Shown here piece after piece: positions 5,916 through 13,778 of a stretch of DNA of 20,415 bases. A program made the translations under genes and the position numbers. Every line of letters starts with the position of its first letter. The first letter of the stretch is position 1. Below the pieces are notes generated by a model. The model did no database searches, had not been told where the DNA came from, and saw nothing but the letters and a program-made list of their open reading frames with translations. Location of the stretch: the NCBI GenBank assembly GCA_009786295.1, contig WQTN01000137.1, forward strand, positions 1-20,415, read 5' to 3'. This stretch comes from Methanomassiliicoccaceae archaeon (GTDB taxonomy: Archaea > Thermoplasmatota > Thermoplasmata > Methanomassiliicoccales > Methanomethylophilaceae).

Positions 5916-7328
5916 ATGGCAGAAAAAAAGAGTGATGGGCAGAAACTTGAAGAGAAACTTCTAATGAGATCCGCGAACATCGGAGAAGCCGACGGCTCTC
6001 TTCTCGGCGAGGCCAAGGACTTCTGTGAAGAGTACAAGAAATTCCTGTGCAACAAAACAGAAAGAGAGATCCTGGATTATGCCCTCCCGATCTTAAAGAA
6101 AAAAGGCTACAAAGAATTCCAGATCGGGAAAAAATATTCTCCCGGAAGCAAGTTCTACATGAACAACCGCGATAAGGCGCTTATCATGGTGACCGTCGGA
6201 AAGAGGCCGATAGCAGATGGTCTCAGAGTTGGAGTGAGCCATACCGATAGCCCGAGGCTTGACTTCAAGCCGAACCCGCTCTTTGAAGATACGGATATGG
6301 CTTACTTCAAAACGCACTACTACGGCGGAATAAAGAAGTATCAGTGGGCCGCGATCCCTCTGTCCCTGCACGGCGTGATCATGCTGGCAGAAGGAAAGAC
6401 AATAAAAGTCAATATCGGAGAGGAAGAAGGGGACCCGGTCTTCTGCGTAACAGACCTTCTTCCGCACCTGGCGATGAACCAGATGAAGAAGCCGGCGACC
6501 GAGATCATCGAAGGGGAGCAGCTGAACATACTTGTGGGATGCTGGCCGTTCAAGGATGAGAAAATATCGGGCAAAGTGAAACTGAACATAATGAACATCC
6601 TTTTTGAAAAATACGGCGTCACCGAAAAAGATTTCCTGACGGCGGAGCTGTGTGCCGTTCCTGCGTTCAGGCCGATAGATGTCGGTCTCGACAGGTCGAT
6701 GATCGGCGCGTATGGACAAGATGACAGCGCATGCGCCTTTGCCAACTTCATGGCGGAGATCGAGTGCAAAGGTCCGGAATTCACGACCATTACCATATTC
6801 GCCGATAAAGAGGAGACAGGCTCGGACGGGAACACCGGAATGAGGTCTTTCTTCTTCAGGGATTTCCTTGAGGATTTCGTGTCCGCATACGGGCTTCAGG
6901 TACGCCATGTGCTCAGGAGATCCGTATGTTTATCATGCGACGTCAACGCCGCTATCGATCCGGCGTTTGGAGATGTATTCGAGAGGAGCAACTGCTCATT
7001 CCTGAACCGCGGGCCGGTCGTTTCGAAATACACAGGAAGCAGAGGGAAGTATTCCACCAACGACGCTTCTGCGGAGACGATGAGCTTCCTCAGGAAGATA
7101 TTGGATGATGCGAAGGTGCCGTGGCAGGTAGGGGAGCTTGGAAAGGTCGACATCGGCGGAGGAGGAACCATCGCAGCCGATATTTCCGTTCATAACCTGG
7201 ACACGGTCGATATGGGCGTGCCGGTGCTGTCCATGCACTCGCCGTTCGAAATAACATCAAAAACGGACGTATATCTGCTGTACAAGGCCATATCGGCATT
7301 TTACAGCAGCAAAATTGAGAAGAAGTGA
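5916..7328 (+). CDS. M18-family metalloaminopeptidase (aspartyl aminopeptidase/aminopeptidase I)
   Basis: 470 aa, normal length for M18 peptidases, which form large dodecameric cytosolic shells and remove N-terminal (often acidic) residues from peptides. Zn-site residues are visible: His109 (VSHTDSPRLDF), Asp269/270 (QDDSACAF), Glu299-Glu300 (DKEETGSDGNTG), Asp342 (SCDVNAAIDP) and His441 (SMHSPFEITS). YGGIKKYQW is also typical. There is no signal peptide. The gene has its own space after the PIN gene (50 nt). It ends in a hairpin shared with the convergent methyltransferase gene. Confidence 0.93.
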   Translation: MAEKKSDGQKLEEKLLMRSANIGEADGSLLGEAKDFCEEYKKFLCNKTEREILDYALPILKKKGYKEFQIGKKYSPGSKFYMNNRDKALIMVTVGKRPIADGLRVGVSHTDSPRLDFKPNPLFEDTDMAYFKTHYYGGIKKYQWAAIPLSLHGVIMLAEGKTIKVNIGEEEGDPVFCVTDLLPHLAMNQMKKPATEIIEGEQLNILVGCWPFKDEKISGKVKLNIMNILFEKYGVTEKDFLTAELCAVPAFRPIDVGLDRSMIGAYGQDDSACAFANFMAEIECKGPEFTTITIFADKEETGSDGNTGMRSFFFRDFLEDFVSAYGLQVRHVLRRSVCLSCDVNAAIDPAFGDVFERSNCSFLNRGPVVSKYTGSRGKYSTNDASAETMSFLRKILDDAKVPWQVGELGKVDIGGGGTIAADISVHNLDTVDMGVPVLSMHSPFEITSKTDVYLLYKAISAFYSSKIEKK

Positions 7329-7345
7329 GCTGCGGCTCACTTCTT
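7320..7345. terminator. Bidirectional terminator hairpin between convergent genes
   Basis: An 11-bp perfect stem (7320-7330 with 7335-7345) and a 4-nt TGCG loop. The stem contains the TGA of the aminopeptidase (7326-7328) and, on the other strand, the TGA of the methyltransferase (7337-7339). Stem and both stop codons are packed into 26 bp. Only short T-runs flank it, so it may stabilise 3' ends rather than act as a strong terminator. Confidence 0.65.
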
Positions 7346-8092
7346 TATTCCGAGATATATGTTCACTGCGCCCATTGATTTAACGAAATAATGGGCTTCC
7401 GCAAACCCCGCTTTCAGGAATTTATCAGTTATATCTTTCCCGCTGGGGAATCCTTCTACAGATGATGACAGCCACTCGTATGCGGAATATTTTCCGTTGA
7501 TAGGTTTGCCTTTATCATATTTCCTTCCAAGCCAGTACACTCTGTGTTTCATATACAGTTCATAAAAGAATCTGACCGCTCTGTTTTTCGGCTTAGATAA
7601 TTCTGCGACGACCGCCCTGCCGCCAGGCCCTAGGACCCTGTACATCTCGTCTATCGCCTTCTGAATGTCCGTGACATTGCGCAGCATATAGCCAGAGGTC
7701 ACAACATCAAAAGAATGATCTTCGAATCTTAAAGCCAAAGCGTCTCCCACCTCAAAGATGATCGGTTTGGGCAGGTTCTTCTTTTCCATTTTGGCCTCTG
7801 CATATTCCAACATCTTCGGGGTGATGTCCACGCCGTAGACCTCGCCGTCCTTTCCTGCGTTCTCGGAAAGCAGGAATGCGATCTCTCCCGTTCCTGTCCC
7901 AATGTCTAGGCATCTTTTTGATAGGAGGTTGCCGGCCTTTTTCATCATGAACTTATGCCATCCCTTAATCATGCCCATCGACATAAGATCGTTCATCTCA
8001 TCATAGTACGATGCGATCTCAGTAAAAACATCTTTCACATACTCTTCTTTTCCCTCGAACTGGGTGCCGTTGGGTTTGGTTTCCTCGCTCAT
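7337..8092 (-). CDS. UbiE/MenG-like SAM-dependent methyltransferase
   Basis: 251-aa class I methyltransferase resembling the C-methylases of ubiquinone/menaquinone synthesis. The N-terminal VFTEIASYYDEMNDLMSMG matches the MenG/UbiE VFxxIAxxYDxxNxLxSxG pattern. SAM motif I is LDIGTGTGE (about 62-70), followed by VYGVDITPKMLEYA, GDALALRFEDHSFDVV and SGYMLRNVTD, a UbiE hallmark. The frame is open to 8278, but ATG 8092 is chosen because it overlaps the stop of the prenyltransferase gene by one base (TGATG) and gives the family's usual length. The overlap implies a shared pathway: prenylation, then ring methylation. Confidence 0.88.
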   Translation of the reverse strand: MSEETKPNGTQFEGKEEYVKDVFTEIASYYDEMNDLMSMGMIKGWHKFMMKKAGNLLSKRCLDIGTGTGEIAFLLSENAGKDGEVYGVDITPKMLEYAEAKMEKKNLPKPIIFEVGDALALRFEDHSFDVVTSGYMLRNVTDIQKAIDEMYRVLGPGGRAVVAELSKPKNRAVRFFYELYMKHRVYWLGRKYDKGKPINGKYSAYEWLSSSVEGFPSGKDITDKFLKAGFAEAHYFVKSMGAVNIYLGIKK

Positions 8093-9018
8093 CAGATAGT
8101 CCCCGTGATGAGATATTGCCCTATTAAGTATCCCACTACCAGAAGAAGCCCGAAATGCCAGTTCATTCTGAATGAGAGCGGGACCAGAAGCCTTCCCTTT
8201 CTTTCGTCGCTTGGCGCTTCTTTCCAGTTTCTGACCAGAATATACATATCGGCGAGGGCCAAGAATGCCAGGCCGCATGCCCAGGGAATCATTTGCAACG
8301 CAATAAGCGCCAACAGTATCGGGAATGCGATGCAGTTAAGGGCAATGTACAGTCTTAAGCTTCCTTTATAAGACAGGAAGCCGGAGAGCGTCATCACGCC
8401 TGCCTGTTTATCCTCATGGTAGTCTCTTGTCTCATTCCCGCTGAGGACAGCCGTTATAATAAAGGCGTTCGGCAGCGACATAAAGAGCACTTCGTTTGAA
8501 ATCTCCCCAGACATCACATAGTACGTGCCGAGAGGCATCAGTATCCCCATCATGAAAAATACGCTGATCAGCCCCATGGCGTAGTATTTGTACGAGATCC
8601 CTACCGTATACAGTCCTGCGCCGGCGATGCCGAGTATTCCGAACGCCATTATTCCCCAGCCTATGTACCATACGAACACAATGCCGCAAAGTGCGGTTAT
8701 ACCCAGGCATGCCAGGCCTGCCAGGAGAACAGATTTTGGTTTAAGTGTTCCTGTTACCAGTTCCGGCGACCTTGATCGGTTCCCAACAGTGTCCAAAGTA
8801 TCGGTCCCTTTGACGTAATCCCCGTACGTGTTCAGAAGGTTGGCCGCAGACTGCAGCAGGCATCCGCATAACAAGACCATCAGGAAGATCCACCAATTCA
8901 TGTATCCGTCGACATAGGCCACGACCCCTCCGATGACGACGGGGACAACCGCTCCATGCAGCGACCACGGCCTGAATGCGTTGTACCATCCTGGCCTTAT
9001 CGATTTCACATCTTCCAT
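8092..9018 (-). CDS. UbiA-superfamily prenyltransferase, MenA-like
   Basis: 308-aa integral membrane enzyme with about 8-9 transmembrane helices. It should attach a polyprenyl chain to an aromatic ring such as 1,4-dihydroxy-2-naphthoate. The two Asp-rich prenyl-diphosphate/Mg sites are present: NTYGDYVKGTD (63-73) and NETRDYHEDKQAG (about 195). N-terminal RPGWYNAFRPWSLHGAVVPVVIG resembles MenA (RPxTL...PVLLG). A TATA box sits 25-32 nt upstream of the ATG. It is followed without a gap by the UbiE-like gene. Other UbiA-type roles are less likely because of that partner. Confidence 0.87.
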   Translation of the reverse strand: MEDVKSIRPGWYNAFRPWSLHGAVVPVVIGGVVAYVDGYMNWWIFLMVLLCGCLLQSAANLLNTYGDYVKGTDTLDTVGNRSRSPELVTGTLKPKSVLLAGLACLGITALCGIVFVWYIGWGIMAFGILGIAGAGLYTVGISYKYYAMGLISVFFMMGILMPLGTYYVMSGEISNEVLFMSLPNAFIITAVLSGNETRDYHEDKQAGVMTLSGFLSYKGSLRLYIALNCIAFPILLALIALQMIPWACGLAFLALADMYILVRNWKEAPSDERKGRLLVPLSFRMNWHFGLLLVVGYLIGQYLITGTI

Positions 9019-9042
9019 TGCAGACCATGACAGTTTTCAATG

Positions 9043-9050
9043 CTATTTAG
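9043..9050 (-). promoter_or_regulatory. TATA box of the menA-like/ubiE-like operon
   Basis: Minus-strand CTAAATAG lies 25-32 nt before ATG 9018, predicting a leaderless or near-leaderless transcript. Confidence 0.5.
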
Positions 9051-9170
9051 ATTATGCACAATCTTCACGCGAAAAGCTCACAAGAACATATGTTAGCAGA
9101 TATAGTATCTATATGCTGTTCCAGGCAGTCGCATGTATATCTTAAAATATGCAATAGGAGTTCAGCAGAT

Positions 9171-10151
9171 ATGGGCTTGGCCTTGAAATTTATGACAAGC
9201 AGCGCACTCATGATGGGGCTTGCATTGGTACTGGCACTCATCACGAACATACTAGGCATCTTTCCAAGCAGCATTCTGACGACCAACGTCGTGAGCAACC
9301 TCACGATACTGCTGCTTGCCGTAATGATGACCATATCTCTTTCGAGGATATCAAGCAAGAATCTGAGTCCCGCAAAGAATCCCAAGTCCCTGCTCAGGGG
9401 TCTGCTCATCGGACTGATCATTGCGTCGGTCATTCCCATAATCGGGTATCTGCTGCTCAAGGACAGCGCATACTCAGATTACGCTTCGGGCCTGGTCTTC
9501 GTCGCGGCAACGCCGTTCGCGGCATCCGTGGCCCCTCTCTCGTTCATTCTGAGGGGAGACATGGAACATGCGGTCCGCTCCACGATATATGTTTACATTG
9601 CAGCCCTTTTGTGGATCCCCTTCATTGTGTTCGTACTGCTCGGGAAGACCGTTAACATGACGGACCTGCTGATAACGGTCATAGAGGTCATCGGGATCCC
9701 TCTGATAGCTTCAAGATTCCTTACCAAAGTAAAGATGAACAAGGTCATGATGGCGGTGCTTCTGAACAGCATCATATCGTTCCTTGTATGGATGTCCATC
9801 AGTTCAACCATTTTCAACTGCGGGATATGGATACTGCTTGCCTTCCTGCTCATTGCGGGACTGAGAACATTCGGACTGGGCCTTGCGGTCGAGGTCACAG
9901 AGAAGCGCGCCAAGATCCAATGGTCTCAGAGGGTCACAGATATTCTGATGATGTCTTACAAGAACAAAGGGATAGCCATTGCTCTGTGCGTCACCACGAT
10001 GGGCCCATTGATACCTTATGCAATGGTAGCGATCGCGGCATCCGTCGTAATGGAGACCTGCTGGGTCGTATGTATGGACTCCGCCCTGTTCTCCAGAAAA
10101 AGAATGAGACGCGAGCTTGAGAAAGAAGGCTTAGAAGTCAGTGATCTTTGA
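9171..10151 (+). CDS. BASS-family (bile acid:sodium symporter-like) transporter
   Basis: 326-aa membrane protein with about 9-10 hydrophobic helices, probably a sodium-coupled carrier of an organic anion. The broken-helix signature is seen twice: FVAATPFAASVAPLSFILRGD (near 120-140) and MSYKNKGIAIALCVTTMGP (near 260-280). A start at 9054 would add 39 non-hydrophobic, Cys/His-rich residues unlike the family. ATG 9171 has AGGAG at 9156-9160 and a TATA-like CTTAAAATAT at 9141-9150. The substrate is unknown; relatives carry bile acids, pantoate, pyruvate or arsenite. The 3' end overlaps the convergent DUF1848 gene by 21 nt. Confidence 0.82.
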   Translation: MGLALKFMTSSALMMGLALVLALITNILGIFPSSILTTNVVSNLTILLLAVMMTISLSRISSKNLSPAKNPKSLLRGLLIGLIIASVIPIIGYLLLKDSAYSDYASGLVFVAATPFAASVAPLSFILRGDMEHAVRSTIYVYIAALLWIPFIVFVLLGKTVNMTDLLITVIEVIGIPLIASRFLTKVKMNKVMMAVLLNSIISFLVWMSISSTIFNCGIWILLAFLLIAGLRTFGLGLAVEVTEKRAKIQWSQRVTDILMMSYKNKGIAIALCVTTMGPLIPYAMVAIAASVVMETCWVVCMDSALFSRKRMRRELEKEGLEVSDL

Positions 10152-11054
10152 GTTCTTTCTCTTTGTTAACTCAACTATGATGTCTGATCCTTGCACCTCT
10201 CCGAACAGCATCTTGCTGTTCGGATTATAATTTCTTTGTTTCCTTGCATCATCCGTATTGCGGTTGGCATAGCAATAGATGCAGTCATGATAGCAGGTGT
10301 CGTACTCTCCGATATCGATGTTCTTCACGCACATGCACCGATCCCTTATTGGGGTCTGCAGTTCTTCAAAGGGAACATTCAGCGCTTTCATCTGTTCTTT
10401 GCCGATGCAGCCTCGCGATGATATCCCATATCCGGAAAGATCATGTTCGGAACAGCAGAGGTCAAGTTCCATCCCGTTGTCCTCAGCAATGCCGGAAAGG
10501 GCTTTGCCGATCTCGTCCGCCTCTTCTCCGGAAACGCTCCGTAATATGCCGCCCTCAGACAGCCCCTTCAGTTTCTCATGTATCTCGACAAAGCTGAAGA
10601 TACACCTTTCCGTGTACCCCGCAAGCTCTCTGCACAGGAGATCGAACTTCCTCTGATGATACTTGACATCAAACTTCTCGTTCAATATGACAGGGTCGTA
10701 TCTCCAGGCCGTCTTTTCTTTTCCTATAATATCCGATACTGTTCTGAAAGCTTCGGCCACACATGCTTTGTCCGGGACCCCCGGCTCTATGTCTCGGCCG
10801 TATGGAGTTATCGATATCTGGAACGCTGTGTTCATCTTCCGTTCCTTCAGCTCATCAAGGTAAGGTATCATGGGACGGGGGTCCTTTGTCATAAGCAGGA
10901 GCAGATCAACATTTCTCGGAGACAAGTCCACTCTGTACACAACATTCCTCGCGATCGGATTTCTGACAAGCGCATATCCTTCGCGGACACGGTTCATCAG
11001 CCATCCCGAGTGGAACGCCGGAATGTCCGTTCTCCTGCTGGCACAGATTATCAT
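10131..11054 (-). CDS. DUF1848 family protein with C-terminal CxxxCxxC cluster
   Basis: 307 aa. The N-terminal IICASRRTDIPAFHSGWLMNR and YALVRNP plus LSPRNVDLLLLMTKDPRP are the signature of DUF1848, whose function is not established. Near the C-terminus the pattern CMC-x11-C-x3-C-x2-CYAN (TCYHDCIYCYANRN) looks like a radical-SAM-type Fe-S cluster site placed at the wrong end of the protein, which hints at a metal-cluster enzyme. Further Cys (DLCCSEHD, SSRGCIG) may help. ATG 11054 is chosen over 11081 because conservation begins there and a TATA-like ATACTTATG lies about 30 nt upstream. It diverges from the alkyltransferase gene. Confidence 0.82.
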   Translation of the reverse strand: MIICASRRTDIPAFHSGWLMNRVREGYALVRNPIARNVVYRVDLSPRNVDLLLLMTKDPRPMIPYLDELKERKMNTAFQISITPYGRDIEPGVPDKACVAEAFRTVSDIIGKEKTAWRYDPVILNEKFDVKYHQRKFDLLCRELAGYTERCIFSFVEIHEKLKGLSEGGILRSVSGEEADEIGKALSGIAEDNGMELDLCCSEHDLSGYGISSRGCIGKEQMKALNVPFEELQTPIRDRCMCVKNIDIGEYDTCYHDCIYCYANRNTDDARKQRNYNPNSKMLFGEVQGSDIIVELTKRKNSKITDF

Positions 11055-11131
11055 CGTTTCACGGATGCAACAGAAGAACATAAGTATTCTTGAAAAAATT
11101 ACCTATCATGACAGGAGGAATACAAACTTAT

Positions 11132-11587
11132 ATGACAATAATCGGAAAGATAAGCATTTCCGATGATGGTGAGGGGAACATTGACGGAATATATCTCCCG
11201 AACTGCAATCTTCCTTTCAGAGAATGCAGGGAGTGCTCTGCGATAAAGGAGGCCGCACGCCAGATAGATGAGTTTCTGACCGGAAAGAGGATAACATTCG
11301 ATCTTCCGCTTAAAATAGAGGGGACCGAGTTCCAAAAGAGCGTCTGGGACGAGCTGTGCAAAATACCGTACGGGAAGACGGCATCATACCATGAAATAGC
11401 AAAAAGGATCGGCCGTCCGAACGCTTACAGGGCAGTGGGCAACGCCTGCGGCGCAAACAAGCTGCCTATTGTGATACCATGTCACAGGGTAGTATCCTCA
11501 AAGGACATCGGCGGCTTCCTTGGCGGGTTCCTCGGCGGGCTGGCTCTCAAAAAGAAATTACTGAGCATTGAAGGGATAGAGATCTGA
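11132..11587 (+). CDS. ogt: Methylated-DNA--protein-cysteine methyltransferase (O6-alkylguanine repair)
   Basis: 151-aa suicide DNA-repair protein that moves an alkyl group from O6-guanine to its own Cys117 in PIVIPCHRV. The DNA-binding helix carries RPNAYRAVGNACG (Arg finger about 100). The C-terminal GGLALKKKLLSIEG is typical. A GGFL unit just before it is duplicated, a four-residue insertion against the family norm. ATG 11132 is chosen for the strong AGGAGG at 11113-11118 (13-nt spacing, slightly long); upstream ATGs at 11090 and 11108 would add residues without homology. The N-terminal domain is short, as in other archaeal enzymes. Confidence 0.92.
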   Translation: MTIIGKISISDDGEGNIDGIYLPNCNLPFRECRECSAIKEAARQIDEFLTGKRITFDLPLKIEGTEFQKSVWDELCKIPYGKTASYHEIAKRIGRPNAYRAVGNACGANKLPIVIPCHRVVSSKDIGGFLGGFLGGLALKKKLLSIEGIEI

Positions 11588-11718
11588 TCGATGTAAGAAA
11601 GAGCTGACGGACAATGCCGGTCCGAAATGTCGCACTTCAATATCAGGATCGTTCTAGAAACTGACGAGATAATAGGCGCGAGGAAGGAAAGACCGGAAGC
11701 AAAGAAGAGGACAGCCGA

Positions 11719-12258
11719 TCAGGACTCGCTCTCTATCAGTTTGAGTATTTTTTCCGCATTATCCTTTCCAAGGCGTGCGCCTTTCCTTTCTAAAAAGACC
11801 CAGTTCCTTTTGGAACATTCCTCTTCGAACATCTTGCCAGTGACGGCTATGATCTTCCCCTGCTGGAATGTCTCGCCTTCCAGCATCATGGCGAACATAT
11901 CGTTCGGAACGCAGATGATGATCCTGTCGAAGTAGATGGAGATCTGATGCAGCTGCCCCAGGTAGTCCTTTTCTTTCTGGACCCTTTCATAGTCCTCTTT
12001 CTTTGACATCACGTTATCGTAATTTGTGATGACGTAGTTTCCCGGAACAAAACCGAATCTTGTTGATATTATCCCGTAGGACACATCGCACATCTTCCTT
12101 CCGTCCTTCCGAGCGGTGTCGAGCCGTGCCACCAATTTTTTGATCTCTTCCGTGCGTCCGCCGAACATCTCGAACGCTGTGGCCAATCCTTTCTTCAGGA
12201 ATACGGTCGAGTCGTTTGTGATTATCAATATCGACCTTAGGTTCGTTTCGCTCTTCAT
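11719..12258 (-). CDS. Uncharacterised protein encoded directly after hypD
   Basis: 179 aa of unknown function. A central stretch, CDVSYGIISTRFGFVPGNYVI then NYDN, followed by FDRIIICVPNDMFAMML, loosely recalls the SAKYGL...YD pattern of DUF6884/YaaA-like proteins, some linked to nucleic-acid base modification or peroxide stress. This is a weak, unaligned resemblance. The N-terminus (RSILIITNDSTVFLKKGL) looks like a first beta-alpha unit. No signal peptide or membrane segment is seen. One base separates its ATG from the hypD stop, so it is co-transcribed with hypA-hypD and perhaps translationally coupled. It might serve nickel or hydrogenase metabolism, or merely share the transcript. Confidence 0.75.
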   Translation of the reverse strand: MKSETNLRSILIITNDSTVFLKKGLATAFEMFGGRTEEIKKLVARLDTARKDGRKMCDVSYGIISTRFGFVPGNYVITNYDNVMSKKEDYERVQKEKDYLGQLHQISIYFDRIIICVPNDMFAMMLEGETFQQGKIIAVTGKMFEEECSKRNWVFLERKGARLGKDNAEKILKLIESES

Positions 12259-12259
12259 T

Positions 12260-13342
12260 TCATGCCCCCCTCTCCGAAAACCTGTATGCGATGCTGCAGT
12301 TCCCTTCCGCTGAGACCATGCACGGTCCTCTCGGGGTCATAGGTTTGCATGCTGTGCCGAACATGGGGCATTCTTCGGATCTTATGAGTCCTCTCAGGAC
12401 CTCTCCGCACTTGCACCCGGCCGCCTCCGCCTCCACATCGGGAGTAAGGGAAAGGATGTCTTCGTGAATGACTGTGGCATCATGTTTTGCAAATTCCGGT
12501 TTGAGCGCCAGCGCGCTTTTAGGTATCGTAGGGAAGCCTCTCCATTCTCTGTCCACGGCGACGAATGTGTCTTCCATCAGTTTTCTTGCTATAGGATTGC
12601 CGTTCTCTTTGACGACCCTTGTGTACTCGTTCTCGACCTCGGCGCGTCCTTCAGCGATCTGTTTTGTCAGCATATAGGCCGCCATAAGCACGTCGAGAGG
12701 CTCGAACCCCGCGACGACCTGCGGCATTTTGTATCTCTCGGAGAACTGCCTGAAAGGCTCCAGCCCCGTTATGACCGCAACATGCCCAGGCATTATCATG
12801 CCGTTCATCATCGTCTCGCCCATCTCGAATATCGCCTCCAGTATCGGAGGGCATATCCTATGGCAGCTGTAGATGCTGAAGTTCTCTGGCAAACTGCCTT
12901 TTTTCAGCGGGACGCATGTCGACGGGGCAGTGGTCTCGAAACCGACGGACACGAACACCAGCGGTTTTGTTTGCTCGGACGCCATCTTGACCGCATCCTC
13001 GATCGAATAAACGATCCTTACATCCGCGCCATCGGCTTTTGCGTCGAAAAGTGACCCTATCGTCGTCGGAACGCGCATCATATCTCCGAATGCGGTTATC
13101 GTAACGCCGTTGCGTGCCAGGGTTATCGCGTCCGCGATCTCTTTGCTGGTAGTGACGCATACCGGGCATCCCGGGCCCTGGCAGATCTCCACGCCGGCAT
13201 CCTGCAGTAATTCCTCCAGACCGAACCTGACGATCGTATCCTGGTGGGTTCCGCAGACATGCATAAATCTGCTCCTGATGCCTGTGTCCTTTATGGCAGC
13301 GAGAACTCTCTTTGCAGTCCCCTCATCCCTGTATTTGAACAT
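12260..13342 (-). CDS. hypD: HypD, NiFe-hydrogenase Fe(CN)2CO assembly scaffold
   Basis: 360-aa Fe-S protein which, with HypC, carries the iron while its cyanide and CO ligands are added during [NiFe]-hydrogenase maturation. Conserved motifs are intact: HVCGTHQDTI (Cys30), GPGCPVC (Cys59, Cys62), GFETTAPST, PGHVAVITG and GFEPLDVL. The C-terminal Cys-rich part (CKCGEVLRG, ECPMFGTACKP, GPCMVSAEGNC) supplies the 4Fe-4S ligands. The start overlaps the hypA stop as TGATG. hypB, C, E and F are not in the window. The gene implies a NiFe hydrogenase elsewhere in the genome. Confidence 0.97.
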   Translation of the reverse strand: MFKYRDEGTAKRVLAAIKDTGIRSRFMHVCGTHQDTIVRFGLEELLQDAGVEICQGPGCPVCVTTSKEIADAITLARNGVTITAFGDMMRVPTTIGSLFDAKADGADVRIVYSIEDAVKMASEQTKPLVFVSVGFETTAPSTCVPLKKGSLPENFSIYSCHRICPPILEAIFEMGETMMNGMIMPGHVAVITGLEPFRQFSERYKMPQVVAGFEPLDVLMAAYMLTKQIAEGRAEVENEYTRVVKENGNPIARKLMEDTFVAVDREWRGFPTIPKSALALKPEFAKHDATVIHEDILSLTPDVEAEAAGCKCGEVLRGLIRSEECPMFGTACKPMTPRGPCMVSAEGNCSIAYRFSERGA

Positions 13343-13722
13343 CAGCGCACCTCCTCAATGTCGATCGATTTAATGCAGCACGACTTTCCTGCGGTTACGG
13401 TCACGGCGCTGTTGCACACAGGGCAGGAAAGTATCGGGATCTGAAGATGAGAGTCTTCTCCCAGGCCTATGTTCTTTACCGGCCCTTTATATCCGCATTC
13501 TTCGCACTTAGCTATGATATTTTCCGTTTCTATCACAAGTTTTGACCCTTCCAGCATCGAGTTTTTGGACATCACTTCATATGCAAATTCCATTTGCTCG
13601 ATCCCGAGGTTGGTGAGTTTTCCCACTAGAATGGTCACTTCTTTGACTGAAAGGACATTATATTTTTCTAGTTCCTTTTTGATGGCAGCTATAAGATCCG
13701 CTACAACAGAAACCTCGTGCAT
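13342..13722 (-). CDS. hypA: HypA, nickel chaperone for NiFe-hydrogenase
   Basis: 126-aa nickel-insertion factor. The N-terminal MHE supplies the Ni ligand His2. The zinc domain has two CxxC pairs, Cys73/76 (KCEECGYKG) and Cys100/103 (SCPVCNS). The linker between the pairs is 23 residues, longer than in bacterial HypA and like archaeal forms. An additional CC pair (115-116) follows. It is first in a three-gene unit hypA-hypD-unknown, with its own TATA box, and lies directly downstream of nth on the same strand. Confidence 0.95.
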   Translation of the reverse strand: MHEVSVVADLIAAIKKELEKYNVLSVKEVTILVGKLTNLGIEQMEFAYEVMSKNSMLEGSKLVIETENIIAKCEECGYKGPVKNIGLGEDSHLQIPILSCPVCNSAVTVTAGKSCCIKSIDIEEVR

Positions 13723-13741
13723 CAGGAGGGTATGTCCTTCT

Positions 13742-13750
13742 CATTATAAA
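13742..13750 (-). promoter_or_regulatory. TATA box of the hypA-hypD operon
   Basis: Minus-strand TTTATAATG lies 20-28 nt before the hypA ATG, predicting a leaderless mRNA that starts just after nth ends. It makes hypA independent of the nth transcript. Confidence 0.6.
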
Positions 13751-13778
13751 CACGATTTGCTCCATTGTATCGGGAAAG

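Noticed and set aside
6093..6908. 271-codon antisense ORF inside the aminopeptidase gene
   Set aside because: The plus-strand frame has all M18 metal ligands; the antisense frame has no promoter or recognisable domain.
8093..8278. Extended N-terminus of the UbiE-like protein
   Set aside because: The extra 62 residues lie wholly inside the prenyltransferase gene and have no family match; the TGATG overlap start gives normal length.
11588..11718. Possible gene or terminator between ogt and the hypD-linked gene
   Set aside because: Only a weak 5-bp hairpin (11608-11624) without a T-run; plus-strand frames here are shadows of the convergent gene.
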